Source: Bacteroidaceae bacterium | GTDB taxonomy: Bacteria; Bacteroidota; Bacteroidia; Bacteroidales; Bacteroidaceae | DNA: 54,380 bases | NCBI GenBank assembly: GCA_017647975.1 | Contig: JAGCJL010000018.1 | Span: forward strand, 1 to 54,380 | Direction: 5' to 3' | Part shown: piece after piece, positions 45,201-53,834 of the stretch | Numbering within the stretch: position 1 is the first letter of the stretch | Layout: the number at the start of each line of letters is the position of its first letter | The notes under the pieces: model-generated | Databases searched by the model: none | What the model was told of the DNA's origin: nothing | The model's input: the letters and a program-made list of their open reading frames with translations, nothing else | Translations under genes and position numbers: made by a program

Positions 45201-45613
45201 GTTCTCTTGGTTTTACATATAAGTACGGAGGTATAGTTTATAACCAGACACTTGTCGATAAGATAGAAAATCAGAATGTTGCGTATAACCTTGATAACCG
45301 TGCGGGAGAAGGTCGCTGGGAGGAACCGGGTGATGTAACCTCTTATGTAGGCTTTAGCCCTACTGGAGCCAATACTCCGGCAAGTACACGCTTTATAATG
45401 GATGACAATGAAATACGTTTTGCTACATTGAATGTTGGTTACAGATTCTCGGGAGATGATTTCAAGGCTCTGCGTTATGCAAAGATTGACGTGTTGGCTT
45501 TGAACTTCACTACAAACGATATTGCACGTATTTCACCAATCAAGATGGAACGTGGACTTGATTATCCGTTTGCCCGTTCTTATACATTGTCAATGTCAAT
45601 TATGTTCAGATAA
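42245..45613 (+). CDS. SusC/RagA-type TonB-dependent outer-membrane transporter with STN domain
   Basis: This 1122-residue transporter has a signal peptide (1-30), an STN domain (about 40-115), a carboxypeptidase-regulatory-like domain (about 126-207), a TonB-box-like DEVVVTG (211-217), a plug (about 220-355, with SITVLKDAAATSVYG) and a large barrel ending in Phe-Arg. It forms the lidded channel with the SusD protein encoded 25 bp downstream and takes energy from TonB. STN domains usually signal to anti-sigma factors, yet none is encoded here. The substrate is unknown; no glycan enzymes are nearby, so an oligopeptide or other ligand is more likely than a polysaccharide. Confidence 0.95.
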   Translation: MGKSILNQKYLFRVSITVLLLLCNIPYMQAQTSNNWKEKPVTLRVSNQPLGKVLEMVAEAADAKITLQEVSLWNINKRTSLVVKEKPLDKVLGELIGDQDVIIRYEGEGQIIVEPDTQGKDSAVELFVSGQVFDKSTGEPLISATVLITDGTGKSHGARGCMTDFDGKFSLRLNKKESISVSYVGYEAVSKQIVKNENNLVIELKPSVEFDEVVVTGISRRSKNSFTGNYVEVKGDDLRKMNPTSILKGLQFFDPSFKIIENNNTGSDPNAEPDFQIRGDQSLGSKSMNSMDLMLDNVSSRPNTPLFVLDGFIVPMSRILDLDPERVESITVLKDAAATSVYGSRAANGVVVVETKVAPDGVLSVSYNGAMTVQTPDLTDYNMMDAATKLDTEWRAGLYSPTNADHMNLYNRYRRNVLGGVNTYWLSKPLRTAIQHRHSASVAGGTDVFRYSLDINAAMQPGVMKESENQTKGVNFNMTYMKDKFTMRANVSLSESDSKNSPYGSFSQYTRLNPYYISEDASGNQLKVLDNNTVSGQSTVIINPLYDATVGIKNTTNSLNMTTNLSLEYMILKNLRITEQLSYSRGMAGTDRFLPADHTSFELEDDLTRKGSYYKSTGNMSSWSSNMGLNYNIVLKKHLFSLFGNWTVSEDRNNYVNLSAVGYPDPHMDDFIFGNKMETNMSNIGNENISRSIGLIGQFSYSYDNRYSVDFNMSGEASSRYAKHELVPFWSVGGRWNAHNEKWLQGYLSNLVFRASYGITGEQNFSPSDAIEYYSFSETMRPYGSFPVLGALLSGLNNADLGWAKTHNTSLSVDFGFWKNRVNVTFNYYDNITKELLTNYDLAPSTGYPTMVMNAGELQNRGFDATLNVIAVQNLRKQFFWTISANANHNKNKIRKLSDYLKKVNEEQMKSAEAPLPQYREGESTTTLYVVRSLGVDPVTGKEVYLKRDGTKTFVWNANDKVPVGDTNPTISGTVSTSINWKDLSCSLGFTYKYGGIVYNQTLVDKIENQNVAYNLDNRAGEGRWEEPGDVTSYVGFSPTGANTPASTRFIMDDNEIRFATLNVGYRFSGDDFKALRYAKIDVLALNFTTNDIARISPIKMERGLDYPFARSYTLSMSIMFR

Positions 45614-45638
45614 CCATGATTTCTAAAGATATCAGAAT

Positions 45639-47087
45639 ATGAAAAAGATAATATATATACTTTTAATAGGTATCACAAGCATTTTCTCTTTTGCTTCATG
45701 TACTGAATGGCTGGATGTGACTCCTAATACAGATGTTCCGGCAAAAGAATTGTTCACCACAGAGAACGGTTTCAGGAGTGCTCTTGCCGGTCTTTACATC
45801 ACAATGACAGAAGAGAATTCATATGGAAAGAATTTGAGTTTCGGTCTTATGGAACAACTTGCCCAGATGTATGACAAGTTGCCCGACGGAACTTCGGACC
45901 GTCGTAGCGTCTATATATATGATAGAGAGACCAGCGGTGCCTACAATACCAAAGGCGTGCTTGCAAATACATGGCAGGCACAGTATCATATAATTGCTAA
46001 TGTCAATAATCTATTGAAATGGTGGGAACTTAATGGTGAAGTTGTGCTTGTGGATTCTACAACCCACAGTATGATACGTGGTGAAGCGTTAGCTTTGCGT
46101 GCATTCCTTCACTTTGACTTGTTGCGTGGCTGGGGTCCTATGGACTATGCCGGAAACGAAACAAACAGAGAGATGAAGTGTATTCCTTATCGCACGGTTG
46201 CCGACCACTCCAAACAGCCTTTGTTGCCAGCAAGGGAAGTAGTTGCTAATATAATCAAGGATCTTAAGGAGGCTCGTGAATACATGAGTTATGAAAAGAA
46301 TCTTGATTTGGGCGACCGCACGAACAAGAGACACCTGCGTTTTAACTATCATGCAATAAATGCAATGTTGGCACGTGTTTACAATTATGCCGGCGAAAAG
46401 GATAGTGCTGCAATATATGCCAAGATGGTTATTGAAGAGTGTGGAATTGTTTTAGAAAGTGATAACAATAATGACCCGATACTCTCAAAGGAGGTTATCT
46501 GCGGCTTGAATATGTATGAATTGGAAGATAACCTGTCTGAATATTTTGCATTAGGTGAAAAGATAAATACCAAATATTATTTGAATATCTCCACCTTGAA
46601 TTCTATATTCGAGAGTGTGGGTAGTGAGAGTGAAGATATGCGTGCCAAGGGTACTGCATTTCATAGAAGTACAGAACTGCAGAATGCAATATCATTGAAA
46701 TATATTGAGAATGATAATGAGATAATCCCTCTTATACGCCTTCCCGAGATGTATTATATTGCTTGTGAGTCTGCAGCAGATGCTGATGAGGCTGCGGCCT
46801 ATGTCAATGCAGTGCGAAACAAGAGAGGAATTTCCAAAGCAAAAGATGTTGTGTGCGATACCGAAGAGTTGTGTTTAGCAGCTCTGAACAAGGAGTATCG
46901 CAAGGAGTTCTATGGCGAAGGACAATATTTCTGGTTCCTCAAGACACATGGTGTTGTAGGCGTGTTGACACACTCTCCCGAGGTAACACTTGTGGAAGAA
47001 AACTTTATATTCCCATTGCCCGATGCCGAGGTTGAGTATGGTTGGACCGAAGAGAATGCGAGTGATGACGAAACTGTAGAAGATTAG
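45639..47087 (+). CDS. SusD/RagB-family substrate-binding lipoprotein
   Basis: This 482-residue surface lipoprotein caps the SusC channel. Lipidation is at Cys21 (FAS-C). The SusD-type start (WLDVTPNTDVPAKELFTT) and helix-rich TPR core, including LRAFLHFDLLRGWGP, are clear, with the C-terminal NAVRNKRG and EYRKEFYGEGQYFWFLKT elements. It is at the short end of the SusD range, suggesting few loop insertions. The acidic residue soon after the Cys is compatible with surface export. Ligand unknown. Confidence 0.95.
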   Translation: MKKIIYILLIGITSIFSFASCTEWLDVTPNTDVPAKELFTTENGFRSALAGLYITMTEENSYGKNLSFGLMEQLAQMYDKLPDGTSDRRSVYIYDRETSGAYNTKGVLANTWQAQYHIIANVNNLLKWWELNGEVVLVDSTTHSMIRGEALALRAFLHFDLLRGWGPMDYAGNETNREMKCIPYRTVADHSKQPLLPAREVVANIIKDLKEAREYMSYEKNLDLGDRTNKRHLRFNYHAINAMLARVYNYAGEKDSAAIYAKMVIEECGIVLESDNNNDPILSKEVICGLNMYELEDNLSEYFALGEKINTKYYLNISTLNSIFESVGSESEDMRAKGTAFHRSTELQNAISLKYIENDNEIIPLIRLPEMYYIACESAADADEAAAYVNAVRNKRGISKAKDVVCDTEELCLAALNKEYRKEFYGEGQYFWFLKTHGVVGVLTHSPEVTLVEENFIFPLPDAEVEYGWTEENASDDETVED

Positions 47088-47129
47088 TAAAAAAGCTGTA
47101 ACCAGAGTAAAATATTATACATTGATTAT

Positions 47130-48479
47130 ATGAAAAAGCATATTCATTATATAATTTGGCTGTTGTCTCTTACATTTGTTTTTACAGCCTGTGAGAATCT
47201 TGAACCTGATTTTTTTGATGATGAGGCGAATGGAGCTTATTTCGATTATGAATATACAGCCGATTTTTCCAAGACACTCAATTTTGGTGATTATATAGTA
47301 GGTGACCCCGATACAGTTCCGGTAACCTTGAAAATAAAGTTGCTCGGATACCTTTTGGACGAAGCACGTACATTGTCTGTTAAGACAAAAGAGATTGAGG
47401 GGTATGAACCGGCTATTGTTTCTATTGATAATGTTGTATTCTCAAACAAGGAGTATGAGAAGCTGATAGAAGTCAAGGTAAAGCGTCCCGAGATAGAGGA
47501 TTCTGTTTATGCAATATGTATATATCTTGACGGCAGTGGCGATATCGGTACCGGTATAAATGGTAAAACAGAGATCAACCTATATGTGACAGAGACATAC
47601 GAAAAACCTGCGGTGTGGTATAGTCATGCCGACACATATTTGGGTGAGTGGAATAAGGAAAAACATATATTCCTTGCCAAACATACGGGCAACAACCAAT
47701 TCTATTCAAACCTTTATGACAATGATTTGGGAATGCATATTTTTGATTCAGTTATAAATTTGAATGTTAGTGCAGTGAATGCGTTGCTTGCCAACGAACC
47801 GTCAGAACCAATAACCGTTGACCTGCCAATACTCAAAGAGAGTGAGTATCCCGATTATAAAAAACCATATTTCTGGCAGGAATACGAAGACTCTTTAGGT
47901 ATTTATAGAGCAAATAAATTTTGCCGTTTTACAATGATGTTGGGTGGTTCTACCACAAAAGATATTGCAGCATTGTTTGCAAGTGATATGGCACGTCAGA
48001 CGATGCAGGAGGAGTATAGTGAATTTCATAAGGATGATGTTCTTTATATGTTGGATAAATATTATGAATATGCATCAATGGGATATCCTATTTCGGAATA
48101 CAAAGACCTATGCTGGATAGAACTGCAGAGTAGTATGAACTACAAAGTGAGAATTCCATATTGGTGGGAAGATCCAGCCAATCTTGGAACTGCTGATATT
48201 GTAAAAAAATATTTCGGTGAATACAAAGATGATAAATATCAGTTTATGCTCAAGACTATTCTTAAAGAGGATGGCGAAGAGAACTTTGTTGCAGCATCAA
48301 TATTCCCGTTTGTATATGACAAGAATGGAAATATTTATAAATGGGACAATACTTCATTTGGTGCGAAACAGCTTTCGGGCGAAGAGCGTCTCAAGGAATG
48401 TTATCGTCTAATAAAGGCTGCGAACGATAAACGTCCCGGCTCAAGAAAGTTTGACATTCCAGATGTGGCACTTGACTAA
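47130..48479 (+). CDS. DUF4843-type surface lipoprotein
   Basis: This 449-residue lipoprotein (lipidated at Cys21, FTA-C) has an N-terminal domain (about 35-155) that fits DUF4843, a beta-sandwich regularly encoded after SusCD pairs, and a longer C-terminal part of unknown fold rich in Trp and Tyr. ENLEPDFFDDE after the Cys is strongly acidic, as in lipoproteins sent to the cell surface. It probably helps capture the same ligand as SusD. No enzyme motif is seen. Confidence 0.85.
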   Translation: MKKHIHYIIWLLSLTFVFTACENLEPDFFDDEANGAYFDYEYTADFSKTLNFGDYIVGDPDTVPVTLKIKLLGYLLDEARTLSVKTKEIEGYEPAIVSIDNVVFSNKEYEKLIEVKVKRPEIEDSVYAICIYLDGSGDIGTGINGKTEINLYVTETYEKPAVWYSHADTYLGEWNKEKHIFLAKHTGNNQFYSNLYDNDLGMHIFDSVINLNVSAVNALLANEPSEPITVDLPILKESEYPDYKKPYFWQEYEDSLGIYRANKFCRFTMMLGGSTTKDIAALFASDMARQTMQEEYSEFHKDDVLYMLDKYYEYASMGYPISEYKDLCWIELQSSMNYKVRIPYWWEDPANLGTADIVKKYFGEYKDDKYQFMLKTILKEDGEENFVAASIFPFVYDKNGNIYKWDNTSFGAKQLSGEERLKECYRLIKAANDKRPGSRKFDIPDVALD

Positions 48480-48515
48480 TCCAGAACAAAAATATCAACA
48501 AACACCAAAAATAAT

Positions 48516-50240
48516 ATGAAAAAGATATCATCACTATTGTTATTTGTTTTCCTATTTGTCGGTTGCTATGAGGATTTAGGTAATTATGATTATACATTGG
48601 ATTCAATGAATGAGATATTGTCGGTTAAATTCTCGCCCGAAGTGGTGGTGACCGCCGATGGAAATGTAGTTGAGGTCCAGCAAGCGTTAGACGAGGAAAG
48701 CAGAATCCGTCGTGTTGAGGCTATAGTAGAGCAGACACTTGCCAAGAATCTTGACGATCTTGAGTTCTATTGGTACAGGTCATATACCAGCGACGATGGT
48801 AAACTTGTCAAGGATACAATACGCTCTAAAGGCTATCTGGAGTTTAATCTACCGGTTGGAAAAGCTATGTCGTACGATATCTTCTTGCAAATCTACGATA
48901 CTACAACCGATTTGTCGCACTACGAATCATTCAAGGTCAATACACGTCCTATATTCAAGAACAGTCTATTTGTCTTGCATGGCAATGATGGCGAACGTAA
49001 AGTTGGTAATATTGAGGTTATTGGTAGTGAAACAAAGATATATACCGACGTGAAATCAGTCACTAATGATAATAACCATTATGAGAATGCATCAGGTTTG
49101 GGATATACCACTTTTATGGATATTCCCGAGGACTTGACAAAAATAGGTGTCACTAATACTTTGACTGTTTATAGTGGAAATGGAGAAACAAGGGCCTATA
49201 ATCCTCATGGAATGACGGTTAAATATACATCGTCGCAAATGTTTAAGCCCGAAAGTATGAACTTTTCATACAAAAGGACTGTACAGACAGGCGACCCTTC
49301 TAATTATACCCAGTATAAGGTGGTTCTTACCGATAATGGTGAGGTGTATGTGGGAAATTATGTACATGCTCTATATAAACCCGGTTTGGCTTGTGAAAAC
49401 GATCCCGATCTGCCACATCAGACCGATTACGAGATTACTGCGGCTACAATAACCCATAATCGTTTCTTGTTGTGGGATGCCAAGAATGGCCGTTTCTTAT
49501 ATGCATCAAAGAATGACCCCGGTTTTGCAATATATGAGGCAAATTCCATTAAGCCAGACAAAGTATCAAAAAGTCCGTTACTTGATGCACATGTCAATTT
49601 TGCCGAATTGCAGAAGTCACCAGTTGATATGACTGCAGTGATGGGCTATATCAATTATCGTGACAGTTATGATCAGCAGAACCCATATTTTATATTCAAG
49701 GACGAGAGTACAGGTGAGTACTATCGCTATGAGTTGCTTATGCAGAATATTGGTGATGGCAGTAAGGTGAAAAAGAGAAGTGGCAGTAGTGATGAAGATG
49801 AAGTGTTGGCGGCATATACGGTAGTTAGTGAAAAGAAACTGAGCGGTCTGACACCAACCGATATGTCAACCATAACATATAATGCTTGGTTCACAACTAC
49901 AAATCTTTTCTTTGCCGAAGGCAACACTGTCTATCGCTATAATGTTTCAAATGGTGACAGATATGTTGTCTATGAAGCTCCGCAAGGTTATGACGTTACA
50001 AAGATAAAGTTCCGTACCGAGGAGAGTTCTACATTTAGTTCTGATCTTGGCTTGTATTTGGATATAGTGATGTTCAACGGAGCGAATGGAGCTATAGCCG
50101 AAATCAAATTTACAACCTCGGCCGATATTGATGATGATTTTGCACCCTTGTTCTACGATAAAGATAATGAAGGAAATTTGTGGGGTGAAATAAAAGATAT
50201 TCAGTTCGTGTATGACTATATCTATAAGATGGTTTATTAA
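48516..50240 (+). CDS. PKD-like family surface lipoprotein
   Basis: This 574-residue lipoprotein (Cys17, FVG-C) begins CYEDLGNYDY, a start typical of the PKD-like family lipoproteins encoded next to DUF4843 genes. About residues 20-150 form Ig/PKD-like beta domains; the rest (150-574) looks like beta-propeller-type repeats, although blades cannot be counted reliably by eye. It lies 36 bp after the DUF4843 gene and 11 bp before the first thioredoxin gene. Likely role: surface ligand binding with SusD. Confidence 0.85.
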   Translation: MKKISSLLLFVFLFVGCYEDLGNYDYTLDSMNEILSVKFSPEVVVTADGNVVEVQQALDEESRIRRVEAIVEQTLAKNLDDLEFYWYRSYTSDDGKLVKDTIRSKGYLEFNLPVGKAMSYDIFLQIYDTTTDLSHYESFKVNTRPIFKNSLFVLHGNDGERKVGNIEVIGSETKIYTDVKSVTNDNNHYENASGLGYTTFMDIPEDLTKIGVTNTLTVYSGNGETRAYNPHGMTVKYTSSQMFKPESMNFSYKRTVQTGDPSNYTQYKVVLTDNGEVYVGNYVHALYKPGLACENDPDLPHQTDYEITAATITHNRFLLWDAKNGRFLYASKNDPGFAIYEANSIKPDKVSKSPLLDAHVNFAELQKSPVDMTAVMGYINYRDSYDQQNPYFIFKDESTGEYYRYELLMQNIGDGSKVKKRSGSSDEDEVLAAYTVVSEKKLSGLTPTDMSTITYNAWFTTTNLFFAEGNTVYRYNVSNGDRYVVYEAPQGYDVTKIKFRTEESSTFSSDLGLYLDIVMFNGANGAIAEIKFTTSADIDDDFAPLFYDKDNEGNLWGEIKDIQFVYDYIYKMVY

Positions 50241-50251
50241 AAAACGGAATT

Positions 50252-51352
50252 ATGAAGAAATTTACTTTATTGCTACTGCTTTTGGTCTTTTGTGTGACAC
50301 ATTCTGTTGCCCAGGCCGGTAATATAACTATAAAAGGAAAAATAGACGGAATAAAGAAAGGTCGTCTATATTTGCTTACACGTTCTTCGGAGGAGTGTAT
50401 CGATACTTTGGGCTATTGCGACTTTAAAAACGGCAAGTTTGAACTTAATGCGGTAGCCGAAGAACCATTGGTTACCCAACTTGTTGTTGCCGGTTTTTCG
50501 GGTGGTTTTACATTGTTTGCTGAACCGGGAGTAACCTATAAGGCCAATCTTAGTGAGAGTGAAAGTTTTTATATAAACGGTGGTGAACTGAATGAAAACT
50601 ATGTGGCACACATGAAGGTTTCCGACTCGTTACGTGTGGCTATTTCAGGATTGCAGGAACGCTATGATGCTTTGCGTTCTGCAAAGAAATTCCGTAGTGC
50701 AAGTTTGGTTAACGATACTTTGCGACGCGAACAGGAGTATTTGCGTAATATTACAAAGAATTTCCTTTCTGCTAATGATAACATTATCTCGGCATATACA
50801 ATATATTCTAATATTGTTATGCGTGATGCAGGGCTCAAAGAGAGCCGTAGCATGTATGCCTCATTGGGCTCAGGAGCAAAGGCTACACAGTATGGCCGCC
50901 TGATAAAAGAACGTATCAGCCGTTTGGCAAAGACAGACGGTGGTGCCAAGGCTCCTGATTTTACCTTGCCCGATGTAAAAGGTAATCTTGTGACAATGAG
51001 TTCTGTTAAATCAAAAATAAAGATTATTGACTTCTGGGCGAGCTGGTGCGGTCCATGTCGTCTGAATAATCCGGCTTTGAGGAAACTTTATGATGAGTTT
51101 CACGAAAAGGGACTTGAGATTATAGGTGTTTCACTTGATACAGATAATGTTGCATGGGAGAAGGCCATAGAGAAAGATGGGCTTACATGGATAAATGTTT
51201 CATCGCTTAAAGGCTGGGAGTGTGAGATAGTGCGTCTTTACAATATAAAGGGAGTACCTTCTCTCTATATACTTGATGAAAACGATAATATTATAGCGAC
51301 AGGGCTTCGTGATGAGCAACTGAAATCGTTCCTGCGAGAAAATCTTGAATAA
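50252..51352 (+). CDS. TlpA-like thioredoxin-domain protein 1, CGPC
   Basis: This 366-residue exported protein has a signal peptide (1-20), a DUF4369-like beta domain (about 24-115), a helical linker (about 115-225) and a C-terminal thioredoxin domain (about 230-366). The active site is WCGPC with Cys266 and Cys269, and GVPSLYIL supplies the cis-Pro. It probably reduces or exchanges disulfides in the periplasm or at the surface. Close spacing to its neighbours indicates one operon. The redox partner is not in the window. Confidence 0.92.
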   Translation: MKKFTLLLLLLVFCVTHSVAQAGNITIKGKIDGIKKGRLYLLTRSSEECIDTLGYCDFKNGKFELNAVAEEPLVTQLVVAGFSGGFTLFAEPGVTYKANLSESESFYINGGELNENYVAHMKVSDSLRVAISGLQERYDALRSAKKFRSASLVNDTLRREQEYLRNITKNFLSANDNIISAYTIYSNIVMRDAGLKESRSMYASLGSGAKATQYGRLIKERISRLAKTDGGAKAPDFTLPDVKGNLVTMSSVKSKIKIIDFWASWCGPCRLNNPALRKLYDEFHEKGLEIIGVSLDTDNVAWEKAIEKDGLTWINVSSLKGWECEIVRLYNIKGVPSLYILDENDNIIATGLRDEQLKSFLRENLE

Positions 51353-51375
51353 AGAAACAAAAAAAAATATATACA

Positions 51376-52527
51376 ATGAGAAAGTTATTTGTATTGACAT
51401 TGCTTGCCATAGCTTCATTTGCTACGGCACAAGAAAAGAAATTCGTCATAAAGGGCGAAATGAGCAGCAGTGTTCTGTGTTATAGTAATGAGACTGTCAA
51501 GGAGGTTAGGCTTGAACAGATTATCGATGGGCAGATGGTGTTGCTTGCAACTTCTCCTGTCGAAGACAACAAGTTTACACTGGAGGGAACTGTTCCTGAA
51601 ATGATGGGCCTGTACAACATTACAGGTTTTGATAACGGAGGAATTCAGGTGTTTCTTGAAGAGGGTGAAATAACTGTTGGCCCTTTTGATGCGGCATATC
51701 CTGTTGCTGCAAGGATTAGTGGAACTCCTTGTAATGATATCTATCAGGAATATCTTGATGTACATAATATATGTATTAAAGAGAGCAAGGAACGTATGAA
51801 GGTTACTAATGCAAAGATTCCTGCAGAGATAAAAGGTGATATGGAAGCAGAGTTGAAATTTACCTCTCCAACATTCTATGTCAATAACCTGCATTTCAAG
51901 GTTGCAATTATGGATTTTATATACAAGTATATTGATTCTCCTGTAATATTGTACATAATAAAATATGCCATGGTTCCAACCTTCACAACAGATGTTATTC
52001 AAGACTTTTTGGCTGCGGTGCCACAAGACTTGCATAAACAGGCAATCTATAAAGAACTTGTGAACGATATACGTGCGGCAAATCTTAAAGTTGGTGCCGA
52101 GGCCCCCGATATTAGTGGATGTACTCCTGAAGGTAAGGAACTTACTTTGTCCGACTTCAGGGGTAAGTACGTATTCATTGATTTTTGGGCAAGTTGGTGT
52201 GCTCCTTGTCGTCGTGAAATTCCATTCTTGAAACAAGCCCTTGCATACTCCGATAACAGTGAGAACCTTGTTGTTTTAAGCTATTCCATAGATAACAACA
52301 TGGAAGATTGGGTCAATTGTATTACAAACAATAATCTTACACATAAGAATTGGGTACATATCTCAACACTCAAGGGTTGGGGTAGCGAGGGTGTGAAACT
52401 CTTTAGTGTAAAAGGCGTGCCGTTTACTGTACTTATAGATCCGGAAGGTAATGTCGTTGAGTTCAGCTTGCGAGGAGAAGAAATGGTTAAGAGACTTAAG
52501 GGAATTGTTGATGGTGTAAATAAATAA
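51376..52527 (+). CDS. TlpA-like thioredoxin-domain protein 2, CAPC
   Basis: This 383-residue paralogue has the same layout: signal peptide (1-18), DUF4369-like domain (about 22-120), helical linker, and thioredoxin domain with WCAPC (Cys275 and Cys278) and GVPFTVLI. CAPC in place of CGPC suggests a different redox potential from its neighbour, by analogy with other thioredoxin-fold proteins. It starts 23 bp after the first copy and ends 14 bp before the third, so the three arose as tandem paralogues and have diverged strongly. Confidence 0.92.
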   Translation: MRKLFVLTLLAIASFATAQEKKFVIKGEMSSSVLCYSNETVKEVRLEQIIDGQMVLLATSPVEDNKFTLEGTVPEMMGLYNITGFDNGGIQVFLEEGEITVGPFDAAYPVAARISGTPCNDIYQEYLDVHNICIKESKERMKVTNAKIPAEIKGDMEAELKFTSPTFYVNNLHFKVAIMDFIYKYIDSPVILYIIKYAMVPTFTTDVIQDFLAAVPQDLHKQAIYKELVNDIRAANLKVGAEAPDISGCTPEGKELTLSDFRGKYVFIDFWASWCAPCRREIPFLKQALAYSDNSENLVVLSYSIDNNMEDWVNCITNNNLTHKNWVHISTLKGWGSEGVKLFSVKGVPFTVLIDPEGNVVEFSLRGEEMVKRLKGIVDGVNK

Positions 52528-52541
52528 AAAGGGAAATAGTT

Positions 52542-53723
52542 ATGCTACACAGATTATTATCTACAGTCATATTGCTTGTTGTATGCATTGCGGTCAATGC
52601 ACAAGGTACATGTATTATAAGTGGTAATATAGCAGACTGCAGACTGAGTGACGGTAAGAAGATTAAGAATGTTTATCTTACACGTGTAGGTGATGCAGGC
52701 CGGCAGGTGAAAGTTGCAACAGCTAAGGTGAGCAAGGGTAAGTACACACTGAAATATGAACTTGCCCAGGATGAGCCGGTTCTCTTGTATTCCATAACCG
52801 GTTTTGGTGATGGAGTGGGAATAGAATTGTTTGTTGAGCCCGGTGAAGTAACCGTAACTACAGAGTCGGCTTTAAACCCTAACGAAAGTTTTGTCAGTGG
52901 TACACCGTCAAATGATACATATGCCGAATACAAAGCTATCCTAAGCAATAGAGAACATGAGGTTGCAAGAATGATTGCATCTCTTGAAGAGGAAAAAGGT
53001 AAGGTGTGGGTGGAAAGTGCCGAAGGACAAAGCACCATAAAGAGAATGGTTGCAAAAGAGAAAATAAAGACAGAGTCCATGTTGTTGAGATTCTTTATAG
53101 ACCATAATGAATCTCCAATGACACCGCTTGAGGTAGAACGTGTATTATTGCCTAAACTCAGTGCAACTTATGCCGAACAGATGACAAAGGCAATATCAAG
53201 CTCTCTGCACAATCACCCCTATTACCATTCGTTCCGCAACAAAGTACTTGCAAGTAATATGAAAGTGGGCAATGAAGTGCCTGATATTGCACTTCCTTTG
53301 TTGAATGGCAACGTAAAACATCTGACAGATTTCCGTGGAAAATATGTGGTTCTTAATTTTTGGGCTAACGGTTGTAATAAGTCAAAAGAGATGTTCGGTG
53401 AGTTGCAGAATCTTTACGATGTTATAAAAGAAAAAAATAACGAGATTGTCATTATCAGTTTTGCATTGGAAAGTGATGCTATGGCATGGGAGAGTGGCAT
53501 AAAAACCAACAATGCCGACCATGATGGCTGGATTCATGCTTGTGACATATTAGGAACTGAATCTCCAGCAGCTAAAATGTTTGCAGTGGAAAAGACACCC
53601 AAGATTGTTCTGATAGAGCCAGAGGGCCTTGCTGTATCACTTGATATGGATATTGATGAACTTGTTATTCGTGTTGAACAGATAATGTCGGGTGACCTTT
53701 ACTATCTTGACCAGGAAAAATAA
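52542..53723 (+). CDS. TlpA-like thioredoxin-domain protein 3, altered active site CNKS
   Basis: This 393-residue third paralogue has a signal peptide (1-20), a DUF4369-like domain (about 25-120) and a thioredoxin fold. Where the others have WASWC-x-P-C, it reads WANGCNKS: Cys278 is kept, the resolving Cys is Ser281 and the Trp and Pro are lost. The cis-Pro is kept (EKTPKIVLI). Such a monothiol site can bind or trap substrates, or act in glutaredoxin-like chemistry, but cannot complete a normal dithiol cycle. The gene is intact and last in the operon. Confidence 0.9.
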   Translation: MLHRLLSTVILLVVCIAVNAQGTCIISGNIADCRLSDGKKIKNVYLTRVGDAGRQVKVATAKVSKGKYTLKYELAQDEPVLLYSITGFGDGVGIELFVEPGEVTVTTESALNPNESFVSGTPSNDTYAEYKAILSNREHEVARMIASLEEEKGKVWVESAEGQSTIKRMVAKEKIKTESMLLRFFIDHNESPMTPLEVERVLLPKLSATYAEQMTKAISSSLHNHPYYHSFRNKVLASNMKVGNEVPDIALPLLNGNVKHLTDFRGKYVVLNFWANGCNKSKEMFGELQNLYDVIKEKNNEIVIISFALESDAMAWESGIKTNNADHDGWIHACDILGTESPAAKMFAVEKTPKIVLIEPEGLAVSLDMDIDELVIRVEQIMSGDLYYLDQEK

Positions 53724-53779
53724 GAGCTTATAATCAAAATATTATATGAATATGGTGTTGTAATGACTTTATCATAATA

Positions 53780-53828
53780 ATATCACAAAAAAATAGGGCT
53801 TGTTACGAGCCCTATTTTTTTTGTGATA
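53780..53828. terminator. Bidirectional terminator ending the SusCD-thioredoxin operon
   Basis: ATAGGGCT (53793-53800) and AGCCCTAT (53808-53815) pair around TGTTACG. The stem is extended by A7/T8 runs and by ATATCAC/GTGATAT outer arms (53780-53786 and 53822-53828). T runs occur on both strands, so it also serves the convergent gene at 53835. Confidence 0.9.
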
Positions 53829-53834
53829 TTCAGT

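Noticed and set aside
51415-52236. Long minus-strand open frame of 273 codons
   Set aside because: It is antisense to the second thioredoxin gene, Cys- and His-rich in an unnatural way, and has no supported start; a shadow of the plus-strand gene.
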